From contig JBBIIE010000004.1 of NCBI GenBank assembly GCA_037446605.1, positions 7,016-71,015 on the forward strand: a DNA stretch of 64,000 bases, written 5' to 3'. A model generated the notes under the pieces. It was given only the letters and a program-made list of their open reading frames with translations. It was not told the origin of the DNA and searched no databases. Every line of letters begins with the position of its first letter. Position 1 is the stretch's first letter. This DNA is from JANXAZ01 sp037446605 (lineage in GTDB: Bacteria; Pseudomonadota; Alphaproteobacteria; Geminicoccales; Geminicoccaceae). The translations under genes were made by a program, and so were the position numbers. Shown in pieces: positions 8,514 to 18,196 of this stretch.

Positions 8514-10835
8514 CTACTCCGCAGCCGCCCGGCTGGCCACGAGCTCGGGCTCGCGGATGCCATCGTGCGCCGCCATGGCGGCGATGTTGAGCATGTCCGA
8601 CACCGTGGCGTTCATCGGCACGATCTGCACGGGGTGCGCGAGGCCTTCGAGCAGGGGGCCGATCACCGTGCCGCCTCCGAGCTGCTGGAGCAGCTTGTAG
8701 GAGATGTTGGCGGTGTGCAGGGCCGGCATGATCAGGACGTTGGCCGGTCCCTTGAGCCGGCAGAACGGGTAGAGGGCCAGAAGGTCGGGGTCGAGTGCCA
8801 CGTCCACGCCCATCTCGCCATCGTACTCGAAGTCGACCTGTCGGCGATCGAGCTCCTGTACCACCTCCCGGATCCGTGCCGCCTTCGAGACGGGCGGATT
8901 TCCGAACGTCGCGAAGGACAGGAGTGCCACCCGTGGGGTCACCCCCATCCGCCGGACCGCGCGCGTCGTCTGGATCGCGATGTCGGCCAGGGTCTTGGTG
9001 TCCGGCAGCTCGTGCACGTTGGTGTCGGCGATGAACACCGTGCGACCCTTGGCCACCATGATGGTGAGGCCGAAGACCCGGTGGCCGGGCTTCGGGTCGA
9101 TCACGCGGAGCACGTCCTCGAGCACGTCGTGATAGTTGCGCGTCAGGCCGGTCACCATGGCGTCGGCGTGGCCGTTGGCGACCATGCAGGCGGCGAACAC
9201 GTTGCGGTCCTGATTGACCAGACGCTGGCAGTCACGGAACAGCAAGCCGCTGCGCTGCTGGCGTCGGTAGAGGAACTCGGCGTAAGCGCGATTGTGCTCG
9301 GACAGCCGCGCATTGTGGATCTCGACGCCATCCAGGCTCTTCAGACCCATGCCCTGCAGGGTCGAGGCGATCCGCTCCTCGCGCCCGATCAGGATCGGCG
9401 TTCCGAGGCTCTGGTCCCGCCAGGCGAGGGCCGCGCTGATCGCTTTCTCCTCCTCACCCTCCGCGAACACCACGCGCTTGGGTTGGGCGCGGACCCGATC
9501 GATCACGAGTTGCATGCGTGAGGCGGTCGGGTCGAGCCGGCTCCGCAGCTCCGTCCGATAGCGCTCGAGCTCGGCAATCGGCCGGCGGGCGACGCCACTC
9601 TCCATCGCCGCCCTGGCGACCGCCGTCGGAACATGCGTGATCAGCCGCGGGTCGAACGGCGTCGGGATGAAGTACTCCGATCCGTAGCGCAGTCGCCGGC
9701 CGCGATAGGCCGCCGTCACCTCGTCGGGCACGTCCTCCCGAGCGAGTGCGGCGATCGCGTGCGCCGCGGCGATCTTCATCGCGTCGTTGATCGTCGAGGC
9801 CCGGACGTCGAGCGCACCGCGGAAGATGTAGGGGAAACCCAGGACGTTGTTGATCTGGTTCGGATAGTCGCTGCGACCCGTGGCGATGATCACGTCCTTG
9901 CGGATCGCGCGCGCTTCCTCGGGCGTGATCTCGGGGTCGGGGTTGGCCATGGCGAAGACCACCGGGTTGCGCGCCATCGAGGCGAGCATCTCGGGGGTGA
10001 ACGCTCCCCGGACCGAAAGCCCGAGGGCGATGTCGGCGCCGCGCATCGCGTCCGCCAGCGTGCGCGCATCCGTGTCGATCGCGTGCGCCGACTTCCACTG
10101 GTTGAGGCCGCTCTCGCGCCCGCGCCAGATCACGCCCTGGGTGTCGCAGAGGATCACGTGGTCGTGGGGGACACCCATCGCCTTGATGAGCTCGGCGCAG
10201 GCGATGCCGGCGGCACCGGCGCCGTTGATCACGATCCGCGCATCCCGCAGCGAGCGGCCGGTCAGATCCAGGGCGTTGATCAGACCCGCGGCGGCGATGA
10301 TCGCGGTTCCGTGCTGATCGTCGTGGAAGACCGGAATGGACATCAGCTCCCGGAGGCGCTGCTCGATAACGAAGCACTCCGGCGCCCGGATGTCCTCGAG
10401 GTTGATGCCTCCGAAGGTCGGACCCAGCAGGCTGACGCACTGGACGAACGCATCGACGTCCGTGGTGTCGACTTCGAGATCGATGCTGTCGATGTCGGCG
10501 AAGCGCTTGAAGAGAACGGCCTTGCCCTCCATCACGGGCTTCGACCCGAGCGCGCCGAGATTGCCCAGCCCGAGCACCGCCGTGCCGTTCGAGATCACGG
10601 CCACGAGGTTGCCCTTGGCGGTATAGTCGTAGGCCTTGGCCGGATCCTTGGCGATCACGAGGCACGGCGCGGCCACGCCCGGCGAGTAGACCAGCGAAAG
10701 ATCGCGCTGCGTGGCGAGCGGCTTGGTCGGCGTGATCTCGATCTTGCCCGGGCGGCCGCGGGCATGGACCTCGAGTGCCTCCTCCGCGGTCACCGGTCCG
10801 CCGGCATTCGCAGACCCCTCGTCCCAAGCGCTCAT
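8514..10835 (-). CDS. maeB: NADP-dependent malic enzyme (malic plus phosphotransacetylase-like domain)
   Basis: Oxidative decarboxylation of malate to pyruvate, making NADPH and feeding acetyl-CoA synthesis. The 773-residue protein has the two-part MaeB layout. The N-terminal malic domain (SLVYSPGVAAPC, FHDDQHGTA, GAGAAGIACAELI) is followed from about residue 445 by a phosphate acetyl/butyryltransferase-like domain (VFAEGEEEKAISAAL and NATVSDMLNIAAMAAH at the C terminus), which in this family is usually regulatory. ATG 10835 follows GGGGGAG, and an upstream in-frame extension has no conserved residues. It converges on the flavoprotein operon with nine bases between stops and diverges from htpX. 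Confidence 0.95.
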   Translation of the reverse strand: MSAWDEGSANAGGPVTAEEALEVHARGRPGKIEITPTKPLATQRDLSLVYSPGVAAPCLVIAKDPAKAYDYTAKGNLVAVISNGTAVLGLGNLGALGSKPVMEGKAVLFKRFADIDSIDLEVDTTDVDAFVQCVSLLGPTFGGINLEDIRAPECFVIEQRLRELMSIPVFHDDQHGTAIIAAAGLINALDLTGRSLRDARIVINGAGAAGIACAELIKAMGVPHDHVILCDTQGVIWRGRESGLNQWKSAHAIDTDARTLADAMRGADIALGLSVRGAFTPEMLASMARNPVVFAMANPDPEITPEEARAIRKDVIIATGRSDYPNQINNVLGFPYIFRGALDVRASTINDAMKIAAAHAIAALAREDVPDEVTAAYRGRRLRYGSEYFIPTPFDPRLITHVPTAVARAAMESGVARRPIAELERYRTELRSRLDPTASRMQLVIDRVRAQPKRVVFAEGEEEKAISAALAWRDQSLGTPILIGREERIASTLQGMGLKSLDGVEIHNARLSEHNRAYAEFLYRRQQRSGLLFRDCQRLVNQDRNVFAACMVANGHADAMVTGLTRNYHDVLEDVLRVIDPKPGHRVFGLTIMVAKGRTVFIADTNVHELPDTKTLADIAIQTTRAVRRMGVTPRVALLSFATFGNPPVSKAARIREVVQELDRRQVDFEYDGEMGVDVALDPDLLALYPFCRLKGPANVLIMPALHTANISYKLLQQLGGGTVIGPLLEGLAHPVQIVPMNATVSDMLNIAAMAAHDGIREPELVASRAAAE

Positions 10836-10978
10836 CGGAAGGCTCCCCCGCGTCCGCCACCGCTGTCGCGGACCGCCACCGGATTGTCGCCGCGACGCCT
10901 CGCCCCGGCAAGCGCGGGGGCTTGCGCCGTGGCGCCGCCGCGCCACCTCATGGGGCGGTGGCCTGTCGGGTGGCGTCC

Positions 10979-11944
10979 ATGAACCTGGTCAAGACCGGTC
11001 TTCTGCTCGCGGCGATGACCGCGCTCTTCCTGGCCGCGGGTTTCCTGATCGGGGGCGAGAGCGGGCTCGTGCTGGCGCTCCTGTTCGCGATCGGCGCGAA
11101 CGCCTTCGCCTGGTGGAACTCGGACAAGATGGTCCTCCGCCTGCACAATGCGCAGGCCGTCAGCCGGGCCACGGTACCCGAGCTCTGGGACATGGTCGCG
11201 GAGCTGGCGCGGCGTGCCCAGCTGCCGATGCCGGCCGTCTACCTGATCCACACCGATCAGCCGAACGCCTTCGCCACCGGGCGCGATCCGCAGCATTCGG
11301 CCGTCGCGGTGACCACCGGTATCCTCGAGGCGCTGCCGCGCGAGGAGCTGGCCGGCGTGATCGCGCACGAGCTGGCCCACATCAAGAACCGCGACACCCT
11401 GATCATGACGGTGGCGGCGACGATCGCCGGAGCGGTCGGCATGCTGGCCAACTTCGGGTTCCTGTTCGCCGGCTCGCGCGACTCGGACAACCGCAACCCG
11501 CTGGGCGCCATCGGGGCGCTCCTGGTCATGATCCTGGCCCCTCTCGCGGCGACCCTCGTCCAGCTCGCCATCTCCCGCACGCGCGAGTACGCGGCCGACA
11601 GGCTCGGGGCGGAGATCTGCGGCCAACCGCTGTGGCTGGCGCGAGCCCTCGAGCGGATCGAGACCGTCGCGCGCAATCGGGTGATGCCGTCCGCCGAGCG
11701 GAGCCCGGCGACCGCGCATCTCTTCATCGTCAACCCGCTGCGCATGGCCGGCGTCGACAGCCTGTTCCGAACCCATCCACCGACCGAGAGCCGCGTCGCG
11801 GCGCTCCTGGAGCTCGCGGGCTCCCAGGGACCGAGCGCGCGACCGTACGGAGCGCGCCGCGCAGCCGCACCGGGTGTCCGACGTGCCGGCAGCGTTCCCG
11901 ATGCGGGCGGCAGCACTTGGCACCGCGATCCGCGGATGGGCTGA
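10979..11944 (+). CDS. htpX: HtpX-like M48 membrane metalloprotease
   Basis: Inner-membrane zinc protease that degrades misfolded membrane proteins. The 321-residue protein has two N-terminal TM helices (LLLAAMTALFLAAGFLI and the following segment), the zinc motif VIAHELAHIKNRD near residue 130, two more TM helices, and the third ligand in SRTREYAADRLGAEI. The C-terminal tail from about residue 280 is Arg/Ala-rich and longer than in E. coli. The ATG at 10979 gives the typical MNLVKT start. The gene diverges from maeB, leaving 143 bases for both promoters. Confidence 0.93.
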   Translation: MNLVKTGLLLAAMTALFLAAGFLIGGESGLVLALLFAIGANAFAWWNSDKMVLRLHNAQAVSRATVPELWDMVAELARRAQLPMPAVYLIHTDQPNAFATGRDPQHSAVAVTTGILEALPREELAGVIAHELAHIKNRDTLIMTVAATIAGAVGMLANFGFLFAGSRDSDNRNPLGAIGALLVMILAPLAATLVQLAISRTREYAADRLGAEICGQPLWLARALERIETVARNRVMPSAERSPATAHLFIVNPLRMAGVDSLFRTHPPTESRVAALLELAGSQGPSARPYGARRAAAPGVRRAGSVPDAGGSTWHRDPRMG

Positions 11945-12013
11945 GCTCGACCCGGACCGGTGGCCGCGTCGCAGCTCCGCCTGCGGCGCGGAGCGGCGGG
12001 CCTGGACGGGTGA

Positions 12014-13732
12014 TCAGGCGACCGAATAGGCCGCGTACTTGGCGAGCAGCCGCCGTGGCTTCTTGAGGGCGTCGCGGCGGAAGGGATCGCCGAGCTCCTG
12101 GGTGAGCATGAGTTCGAGCACGGTCGGCCTGCCGGAGGCGATCGCCGAGCGGAGGCCGTCGCCCACCTGATCCGGATGGTCGACCGTGATCCCGTTGGCG
12201 CCCATCGCCCGGGCGATCCCGGCGAAGCTCGGATTGACGAGATTGGTACCCAGGAAGCGATCGGCGTAGTAGTCGATCTGGTTCTTCTTCTCGGCTCCCC
12301 ACTGCCCATTGTTGAAGACGACCGCCACCGCGGGAATGTTCTCGCGTACGCAGGTGAGCACCTCGTTCAGGCTCATGCCCCAGGCACCGTCGCCGACATA
12401 GGCGACCGCCGGCCGGTCGGGCCGCGCGACCTTGGCCCCCATCGCGGTCGGAAAGGCGTAGCCGCAGTTGCCGAAGCTCATCGCGGCGAAGAACGAGGGC
12501 GCCTCCTCGAACTCCAGATAGCTGTTGGCGACCGAACAGACGTTGCCGATGTCGGTCGTGACCATGCTGCCCCGTGGCAGGGCGCGGGCGAGCTCGCGCA
12601 GTGCCCGTCGGGGCGCGATCGGCGAGCCCTGGCTCGAGGACATGCCCTCGAGCTCCTCGGCCCAGGCCTGCTTCTGCCGCTCGACCTCGGCCAGCCGGGA
12701 GGCGGCGTTGCTCCGGGCCGCGATGGCCACGTTCGCCTGCTCGAGGCGTGCCAGGATCTCGCGCGCCGCGCTCCTGGCATCGCCGTGGACCGCCACGTCG
12801 ATGCCCTTGACCAGGCCCAGGACGCGGTGGTCGGCGTCGACCTGGATGATCCTGGCACCCGTGGGCCAATACTCGATCCCGTACTGGGGCAGCGTGCCGA
12901 AGGGCCCGAGCCGGGAGCCGAGCACGAGGACGACGTCGGCCTGCGCCAGGACCCGCATCGCCGCCTTCGAGCCCTGATAACCGAGCGGCCCACAGGCCAA
13001 GCGGTGTGAGGCCGGAAAGGCATCGTTGTGGAGGTAGGAGCAGACCACCGGCGCCTCGAGGTGCTCGGCGAGCGCCACCGCCTCGCGCTGCCCGTCCGAC
13101 ATGATCACGCCGCCACCGGCGAGGATCACCGGGAAGCGCGAGCCGGCGAGCAGGGCCGCCGCCTGGTCCAGGCTCTCCGGCGAGCCGGCGGCCCGACGCA
13201 CCACGATCGGTGTGGGGATCGCATAATCGAACTCGCCGTAGAAATAGTCGCGCGGGATGTTGACCTGGGTCGGCCCACGCTCCAGCAGGGCGAGCTGGAA
13301 GGCGCGGTGGGTGAGCTCGGCGATCCGCTCGGGGCGGTTCACATGGGCCTGGTACTTGGTGATCTTGGAGAAGATCGGCAGCTGCTCGGTCTCCTGGAAG
13401 CCGCCCAGGCCCATGGTCATCGAACCGGTCTCCGGTGTGATGGCCACGACCGGGCTGTGCGCCCAGTAGGCGGCGGCGATCGCCGTCACGAAGTTGGTGA
13501 TGCCGGGTCCGTTCTGGGCGATGCAGACGCCGTGCCGGCCCGAGGCCCGACTGTAGCCGTCGGCCATGTGCGCCGCGTTCTGCTCGTGTGCCACCGACCA
13601 GAAGCGGATCCCGGCGGCCGGAAAGATGTCGAGCGCGTCCATGTAGGCGGAACCGACGATTCCGAACACGTCGGTGACGCCGTGCGCCACCAGGGTCTCG
13701 ACGAATGCCTCGGACGGCGACATGCGGGTCAT
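12014..13732 (-). CDS. xsc: Sulfoacetaldehyde acetyltransferase
   Basis: ThDP enzyme that turns sulfoacetaldehyde plus phosphate into acetyl phosphate and sulfite, the desulfonation step of taurine, sulfolactate and isethionate breakdown. The 572-residue protein starts MTRMSPSEAFVETLVAHGV with the catalytic Glu in AHEQNAAHMADGYSR. The family-typical NGPGITNFVTAIAAAYWAHS and NIPRDYFYGEFD follow, and the ThDP motif is GDGAWGMSLNE...NNGQWGAEKKNQ. These match Xsc better than acetolactate synthase. ATG 13732 has a GGGAGG-rich leader; ATG 13723 is an alternative. No pta or sulfite exporter is adjacent. It diverges from a 2-hydroxyacid dehydrogenase that could supply the same pathway. Confidence 0.93.
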   Translation of the reverse strand: MTRMSPSEAFVETLVAHGVTDVFGIVGSAYMDALDIFPAAGIRFWSVAHEQNAAHMADGYSRASGRHGVCIAQNGPGITNFVTAIAAAYWAHSPVVAITPETGSMTMGLGGFQETEQLPIFSKITKYQAHVNRPERIAELTHRAFQLALLERGPTQVNIPRDYFYGEFDYAIPTPIVVRRAAGSPESLDQAAALLAGSRFPVILAGGGVIMSDGQREAVALAEHLEAPVVCSYLHNDAFPASHRLACGPLGYQGSKAAMRVLAQADVVLVLGSRLGPFGTLPQYGIEYWPTGARIIQVDADHRVLGLVKGIDVAVHGDARSAAREILARLEQANVAIAARSNAASRLAEVERQKQAWAEELEGMSSSQGSPIAPRRALRELARALPRGSMVTTDIGNVCSVANSYLEFEEAPSFFAAMSFGNCGYAFPTAMGAKVARPDRPAVAYVGDGAWGMSLNEVLTCVRENIPAVAVVFNNGQWGAEKKNQIDYYADRFLGTNLVNPSFAGIARAMGANGITVDHPDQVGDGLRSAIASGRPTVLELMLTQELGDPFRRDALKKPRRLLAKYAAYSVA

Positions 13733-13890
13733 CGCTGGGCTCCCTGCCTCCCCTGCGAACGACGCACGGCTTGGCACGCGGCCGGCCGCTCGCCAAGAGG
13801 CCCCGCCGCGCGCCGTGGTCGCCGGATCACACTCGCCAACGGGGCGCGGGGCGGCCATCCTCGCCGGCACGAACATCGAGGAGCCCGGCC

Positions 13891-14805
13891 GTGCGACCGC
13901 TGTTCATCGACTGCCCGCCCTTCCTGAAGGAGATCTACGACGAGGGCCTTTCCGGCCTGGTCCCCGACCTCGAGGTCAACATCGGGGATCCGGTCGGTGA
14001 CGAGCTGGTCCGACTGTGCGCCGGGCGCAGCCACATCATGAACGACCACAGCCGGTTCACGGCCGACATCCTCGAGCGGTGCCGGGACCTGCGCTGCATT
14101 GTGTTCCTGGGCACGGGAGCAGCGAGCTACGTCGACCTCGACGCCGCGCGGCGTCTCGGAATCACCGTCCGCAACTACGGCGGCTACGGGGATCGCAGCG
14201 TGGCCGAGCACGCCTTCGCCTTGATGCTGGCGGCGGCGCACCGCGTGGCCGAGATGGACCGGGATCTGCGATCCGGCCGCTTCGAGCCCAAGAACAGCAT
14301 GGAATTGCTCGGCAAGACGGTCGGCGTGATCGGCACCGGCGGGATCGGCCGGCAGATGATCCAGCTCTGCGCCGGCATCGGCATGAAGGTGCTCGCCTGG
14401 AACCGCTCGGGCGTGCCGGCCGGGCTGCCGTGCGAGGCCGTGACCCTCGAGGATCTGTTGCGGCGGTCGGACGTGGTCTCGCTGCATCTCGTGCTGAACG
14501 AGGGAACGCGCGGCCTGATCGACAGGGCCAAGCTCGCGCTGATGAAGCCCGGGGCGATCTTCGTGAACACGGCGCGCGGCGCCATCGTCGACGAGGCGGC
14601 CCTCGCCGAGGCGCTGGCAGACGGCCGGATCGGGCATGCCGCGCTCGACGTCTTCGTCACGGAGCCGTTGCCCGCCGACAGCCCCCTGCGCGGGCTCCCC
14701 AACACGACGCTCACCCCGCACGCGGGGTTCATGACCCGCGAGGCGTCGATCAATCTCGTGCGGATCGCGCTCGAGATCCTGCGGGAGGAACTGGACCGGG
14801 CCTGA
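13891..14805 (+). CDS. D-isomer-specific 2-hydroxyacid dehydrogenase
   Basis: NAD(P)-dependent oxidation/reduction of a 2-hydroxy acid. From GTG 13891 (GAGGAG seven bases upstream) the protein has 304 residues. The Rossmann motif is GVIGTGGIGRQM, and the catalytic triad residues lie in NTARGAIVDE (Arg), TEPLPADSPL (Glu) and TPHAGFMTREA (His). The N terminus lacks the regulatory domain of SerA. It is divergent from xsc with 158 bases between start codons. (S)-sulfolactate dehydrogenase SlcC belongs to this superfamily, so a role in sulfolactate oxidation upstream of Xsc is possible, though ComDE or other sulfopyruvate genes are not in view. Confidence 0.85.
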   Translation: MRPLFIDCPPFLKEIYDEGLSGLVPDLEVNIGDPVGDELVRLCAGRSHIMNDHSRFTADILERCRDLRCIVFLGTGAASYVDLDAARRLGITVRNYGGYGDRSVAEHAFALMLAAAHRVAEMDRDLRSGRFEPKNSMELLGKTVGVIGTGGIGRQMIQLCAGIGMKVLAWNRSGVPAGLPCEAVTLEDLLRRSDVVSLHLVLNEGTRGLIDRAKLALMKPGAIFVNTARGAIVDEAALAEALADGRIGHAALDVFVTEPLPADSPLRGLPNTTLTPHAGFMTREASINLVRIALEILREELDRA

Positions 14806-14903
14806 GCGCCGCCGCGCTGCGAAGCGCCGATCATCTTTCGTTCGCGGGACGGTCACGAACCGACCGTACCCCCGCATCGCGAAATCGGAGATGCGGAGGC
14901 GCC

Positions 14904-16262
14904 ATGCGCAGCTACCTTTCGCGATGGGCTCTCGGGCTGCTCTTGGGATCGGCCGTCTCGGGTGCCCGAGCCGCCGGGCTGGTCGATGCGACGCTCGCCG
15001 GCCAAGCGGTCCTGCCGGCCATGAGCTTCATGGCACCGCCCGAAGAGGCCGGACCGGCCTTCGTCGTCTCGGGCCGTTTCGCGGCCGTCGCCGCCCGCCG
15101 TGTCGAAGAGATCGGATCGGTCGAGGGCAAGTCCTTCTTGGACGGCCGGACCACCGGCATCGCCCTGCCCTTCGTCGGTCAGCCGGTGCAAGGTTTCTCG
15201 GGTATCGAGACGCTCGCCCGCGACCGGTTCCGGGTCTTGGTCGACAACGGCTTCGGCAGCAAAGCCAATTCGCCCGATGCCCTGCTGTCCTTCCACGAGG
15301 TCACGGTCGATTGGTCGAGCGGCCGGGTGCACCGCGACGAAACCGTCTTCCTCCACGATCCGGGCAAGGTCGTTCCGTTCCGGATCGTCAACGAGTTCAC
15401 GCGCGCGCGTTACCTCACCGGCGGCGATCTAGACATCGAATCTATCCAGACCGTCGGTGATCTGCACTGGATCGGCGACGAGTTCGGCCCCTACCTGATC
15501 GCCGTCGACCGAACCGGCAAGGTCGTGAGCTTTCACGAGACCGAGGTCGACGGCAAGGTCGTCCGCTCGCCCGACCACCACGCCGTCGCCAATCCGGCGA
15601 CACCGGGACCGGTCCGCTTCGAAGTCCGGCGTTCGCGCGGCTTCGAAGGCATGGCCGCCGCGCCCGACGGCCGTTTCCTGTACGCGATGCTGGAAGGGCC
15701 CATTTACGTCGGTGATCAGCCGGCGGTCGAAACGGTCGGCGACAAGGAGGTGCTCCGGATCCTCGAGTTCGACGCCCAGGCGCGCCGATGGACCGGCAGA
15801 AGTTGGAAATACGCTCTCGAGGTCGCCGGTAACAACATCGGTGACTTCAACATGATCGATGCGACGCGGGCTCTGGTCATCGAGCGTGACAATGCCGAGG
15901 GTGATCCGCTCCTTCGCTGCAAACCCGAGCAGAAATCGGGTTGCTTCCCCAAGGTGGCCGAGTTCAAGCGTGTCTATCTGATCGACTTGGCTAATCTGAA
16001 CGATGCCGGCTTGGTCGAGAAGGTAGCCTATGTCGACTTGTTGACCATCGACGATCCGAAGGGTGTGGCGAAAGTCGGGACCGTCGGCGGCCGCTTCACG
16101 TTCCCGTTCGTGACGATCGAGAACGTCGACATCGTCGACGAGCGGCACATCGTCGTCGCCAACGACAACAACTTGCCCTTCTCGGCCGGCCGTTCGCCGA
16201 ACACGGCGGACGCCACGGAGTTCGTGCTGCTCGACGTCGGCAACTTTCTTGCGCGGCGCTGA
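14904..16262 (+). CDS. Secreted esterase-like phytase-domain protein
   Basis: A 452-residue exported protein with a clear signal peptide (WALGLLLGSAVSGARA, cleavage before AGLVDA) and a beta-propeller of the 'esterase-like activity of phytase' type. Recognisable blocks are GFSGIETL, DLHWIGDEFGPYLI, RGFEGMAAAPDGRFLYAMLEG, NNIGDFNMID and a C-terminal FPFVTIENVDIVD. It probably acts in the periplasm on a phosphoester, but the substrate is not known for the family. ATG 14904 has GGAGG eight bases upstream. Codon choice is less extreme than in the neighbours (more TTG, GGT and AAT), so it may have a different history. It converges on the ABC-F gene. Confidence 0.85.
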   Translation: MRSYLSRWALGLLLGSAVSGARAAGLVDATLAGQAVLPAMSFMAPPEEAGPAFVVSGRFAAVAARRVEEIGSVEGKSFLDGRTTGIALPFVGQPVQGFSGIETLARDRFRVLVDNGFGSKANSPDALLSFHEVTVDWSSGRVHRDETVFLHDPGKVVPFRIVNEFTRARYLTGGDLDIESIQTVGDLHWIGDEFGPYLIAVDRTGKVVSFHETEVDGKVVRSPDHHAVANPATPGPVRFEVRRSRGFEGMAAAPDGRFLYAMLEGPIYVGDQPAVETVGDKEVLRILEFDAQARRWTGRSWKYALEVAGNNIGDFNMIDATRALVIERDNAEGDPLLRCKPEQKSGCFPKVAEFKRVYLIDLANLNDAGLVEKVAYVDLLTIDDPKGVAKVGTVGGRFTFPFVTIENVDIVDERHIVVANDNNLPFSAGRSPNTADATEFVLLDVGNFLARR

Positions 16263-16321
16263 TCCGCGGCCGATCGATGGAGAGGAGGCGCGGGTGAGCC
16301 GCGCCTCCTTCCTTCCTCGGG

Positions 16322-18190
16322 TCACGGCGTAGCGCTGCCCGTCTCGATCGCTTCGATCTCGGCCGCGGCTTCGAGCCAGCGGGCTTCCGCGGCTGCGATC
16401 CGCTCGGCAAGTTCGGCGAGCTCACGTCGATGCGCGACCACCGCCGCGCCGTCACGGTAGAGTGCCGGATCGGTGAGCGCCCGTTCGAGCGCGTTGCGAT
16501 GCGCGACGAGTGCTTCGATCTCCTTCTCCGCCTCCCGCGCGCGCTGGCGCAGGGGGGCCAGACGGCTGCGCCGTCCGGCGGCTCCGAGCCGCGCGGCCTC
16601 GCGTGGCGGCGCCGGCTGGCGCCGCGTGTCGGTCGAGGTCTCGAGCAGCAGGCGGCGATAGTCCTCGACGTCGCCCTCGAACGGCCGGACCCGCCCCTCG
16701 GCCACCAGCCACAGCCTGTCGGCCGTCGCCTCGACCAAGTGGCGATCGTGGCTGATCAGGATCACTGCACCCTCGAAGGCGTTGATCGCCTCGACCAGGG
16801 CGGCGCGGGAATCGATGTCCAGATGGTTGGTCGGCTCGTCCAGGACGAGCAGGTTGGGGGGCTCCAGGCACACGAGTGCCAGCGCGAGCCGGGTGCGCTC
16901 CCCGCCCGAGAGATGCGCCGCGGCCGTCGTGGCGCGCTCCTGGGTCAGCCCGAAGCGGGCGAGCCGCTCGCGCAGCGACTGCTCGCTCTCCTGCGGCAGA
17001 CGACGGGCCAGGTGCTCGAGCGCGGTCGCCCCTGCATCCAGCTCCTCGATCTGGTGCTGGGCGAAGAAGCCGACGACGAGGCCGCGCGCACGGACGATCT
17101 CACCCGAAAGAGGCCGGAGGCGGCCGGCGACCAGCTTCGCGAAGGTCGACTTGCCGTTCCCATTCGCTCCCAGGAGCGCGATTCGATCGTCCGGGTCGAT
17201 CCGGAGCGACAGGCGATCGAGCACGACGGTCGTCCCGTAGCCGGCGCGGGCGCCGTCCATCGTCACCAGGGGTGGCGCGGGCAGGCGGCCGCTCGGCAGC
17301 TCGAACCGCACCTCGGGCTCGATCAGGGCCTGCGCCAAGGGCTCCATGCGCTCGAGCATCTTGAGCCGGCTCTGCGCTTGGCGTGCCTTGCTCGCCTTGT
17401 AGCGGAACCGGTCGACGAAGGACTTGATCCGGGCCCGCGCCAGCTCCTGGCGGGCACGCAGCCGCTCCTCGCGCTCGAGCCGCTCGCGGCGCTGACGCTC
17501 GAAGGAGTCGTAGCCACCCGAATAGACCGTGAGCCGGCGGCCCTCGAGGTGGCAGATCCGCTGCGGCACGGCGTTCAGGAGGTCGCGGTCGTGGCTCACC
17601 AACAGGAGCGTGCGCGGGTAGGTCGCAAGATGCGCCTCGAGCCAAAGGGCCGCCTCGAGGTCGAGGTGGTTGGTCGGCTCGTCCAGGAGCAGCAGGTCGG
17701 GCTCCAGGAAGAGCACGGCGGCCAGCGCCACGCGCATCCGCCAGCCACCCGAGAAGCCGTCGAGGGGCCGGGCCTGGCCCGCCTCGTCGAAGCCCAGGCC
17801 CTTGAGGATGCGGGCGGCGCGGGCGGGAGCCGCGTCCGCGCCGATGGCGCGCAGCCGCTCCTCGATCTCGGCGAGCTGCGCCGGCTCGGCCACCTCGCGC
17901 GCGGCGAGCAACGTGGTGCGTTCGCGATCGGCGGCGAGGACCCATTCGATCGGGCTCGAGCTTCCGCCCGGCGCCTCCTGGGCCACGGTTCCGATCCGTG
18001 CGCCGGCCCGCAGCCGGATCGACCCCGCGTCCGGCTGGAGCTCGCCCGAGACCAGGCGCAGGAGGCTGGTCTTGCCGGTTCCGTTGCGCCCCACGATCGC
18101 CATGCGCGTGCCGGCCGGCAGCCGCAGGGAGGCGTTCTCGAGCAGCGGGCGACCCGCAACCCGGAGGGTCACGTCGACGAGATCGAGCAT
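16322..18190 (-). CDS. ABC-F ATPase (YheS/Uup-like ribosome-associated)
   Basis: Soluble tandem ABC ATPase of the ABC-F family, which act on the ribosomal E site or in translation-factor roles. The 622 residues carry a first Walker A GRNGTGKT (34-41), a linker of charged helices around FERQRRERLEREERL (the P-site tRNA interaction motif region), a second Walker A GANGNGKS, a signature LSGGERTRLALAL with DEPTNHLD, and a C-terminal coiled coil. No TM segments are present. It lies six bases downstream of pcaB on the same strand. The exact subfamily (YheS, Uup or other) cannot be fixed by eye. Confidence 0.92.
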   Translation of the reverse strand: MLDLVDVTLRVAGRPLLENASLRLPAGTRMAIVGRNGTGKTSLLRLVSGELQPDAGSIRLRAGARIGTVAQEAPGGSSSPIEWVLAADRERTTLLAAREVAEPAQLAEIEERLRAIGADAAPARAARILKGLGFDEAGQARPLDGFSGGWRMRVALAAVLFLEPDLLLLDEPTNHLDLEAALWLEAHLATYPRTLLLVSHDRDLLNAVPQRICHLEGRRLTVYSGGYDSFERQRRERLEREERLRARQELARARIKSFVDRFRYKASKARQAQSRLKMLERMEPLAQALIEPEVRFELPSGRLPAPPLVTMDGARAGYGTTVVLDRLSLRIDPDDRIALLGANGNGKSTFAKLVAGRLRPLSGEIVRARGLVVGFFAQHQIEELDAGATALEHLARRLPQESEQSLRERLARFGLTQERATTAAAHLSGGERTRLALALVCLEPPNLLVLDEPTNHLDIDSRAALVEAINAFEGAVILISHDRHLVEATADRLWLVAEGRVRPFEGDVEDYRRLLLETSTDTRRQPAPPREAARLGAAGRRSRLAPLRQRAREAEKEIEALVAHRNALERALTDPALYRDGAAVVAHRRELAELAERIAAAEARWLEAAAEIEAIETGSATP

Positions 18191-18196
18191 GCCCCC

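Noticed and set aside
12014..13732. Acetolactate synthase large subunit
   Set aside because: The family-specific stretches around NIPRDYFYGEFD and NNGQWGAEKKNQ fit sulfoacetaldehyde acetyltransferase, and no ilvN gene follows.
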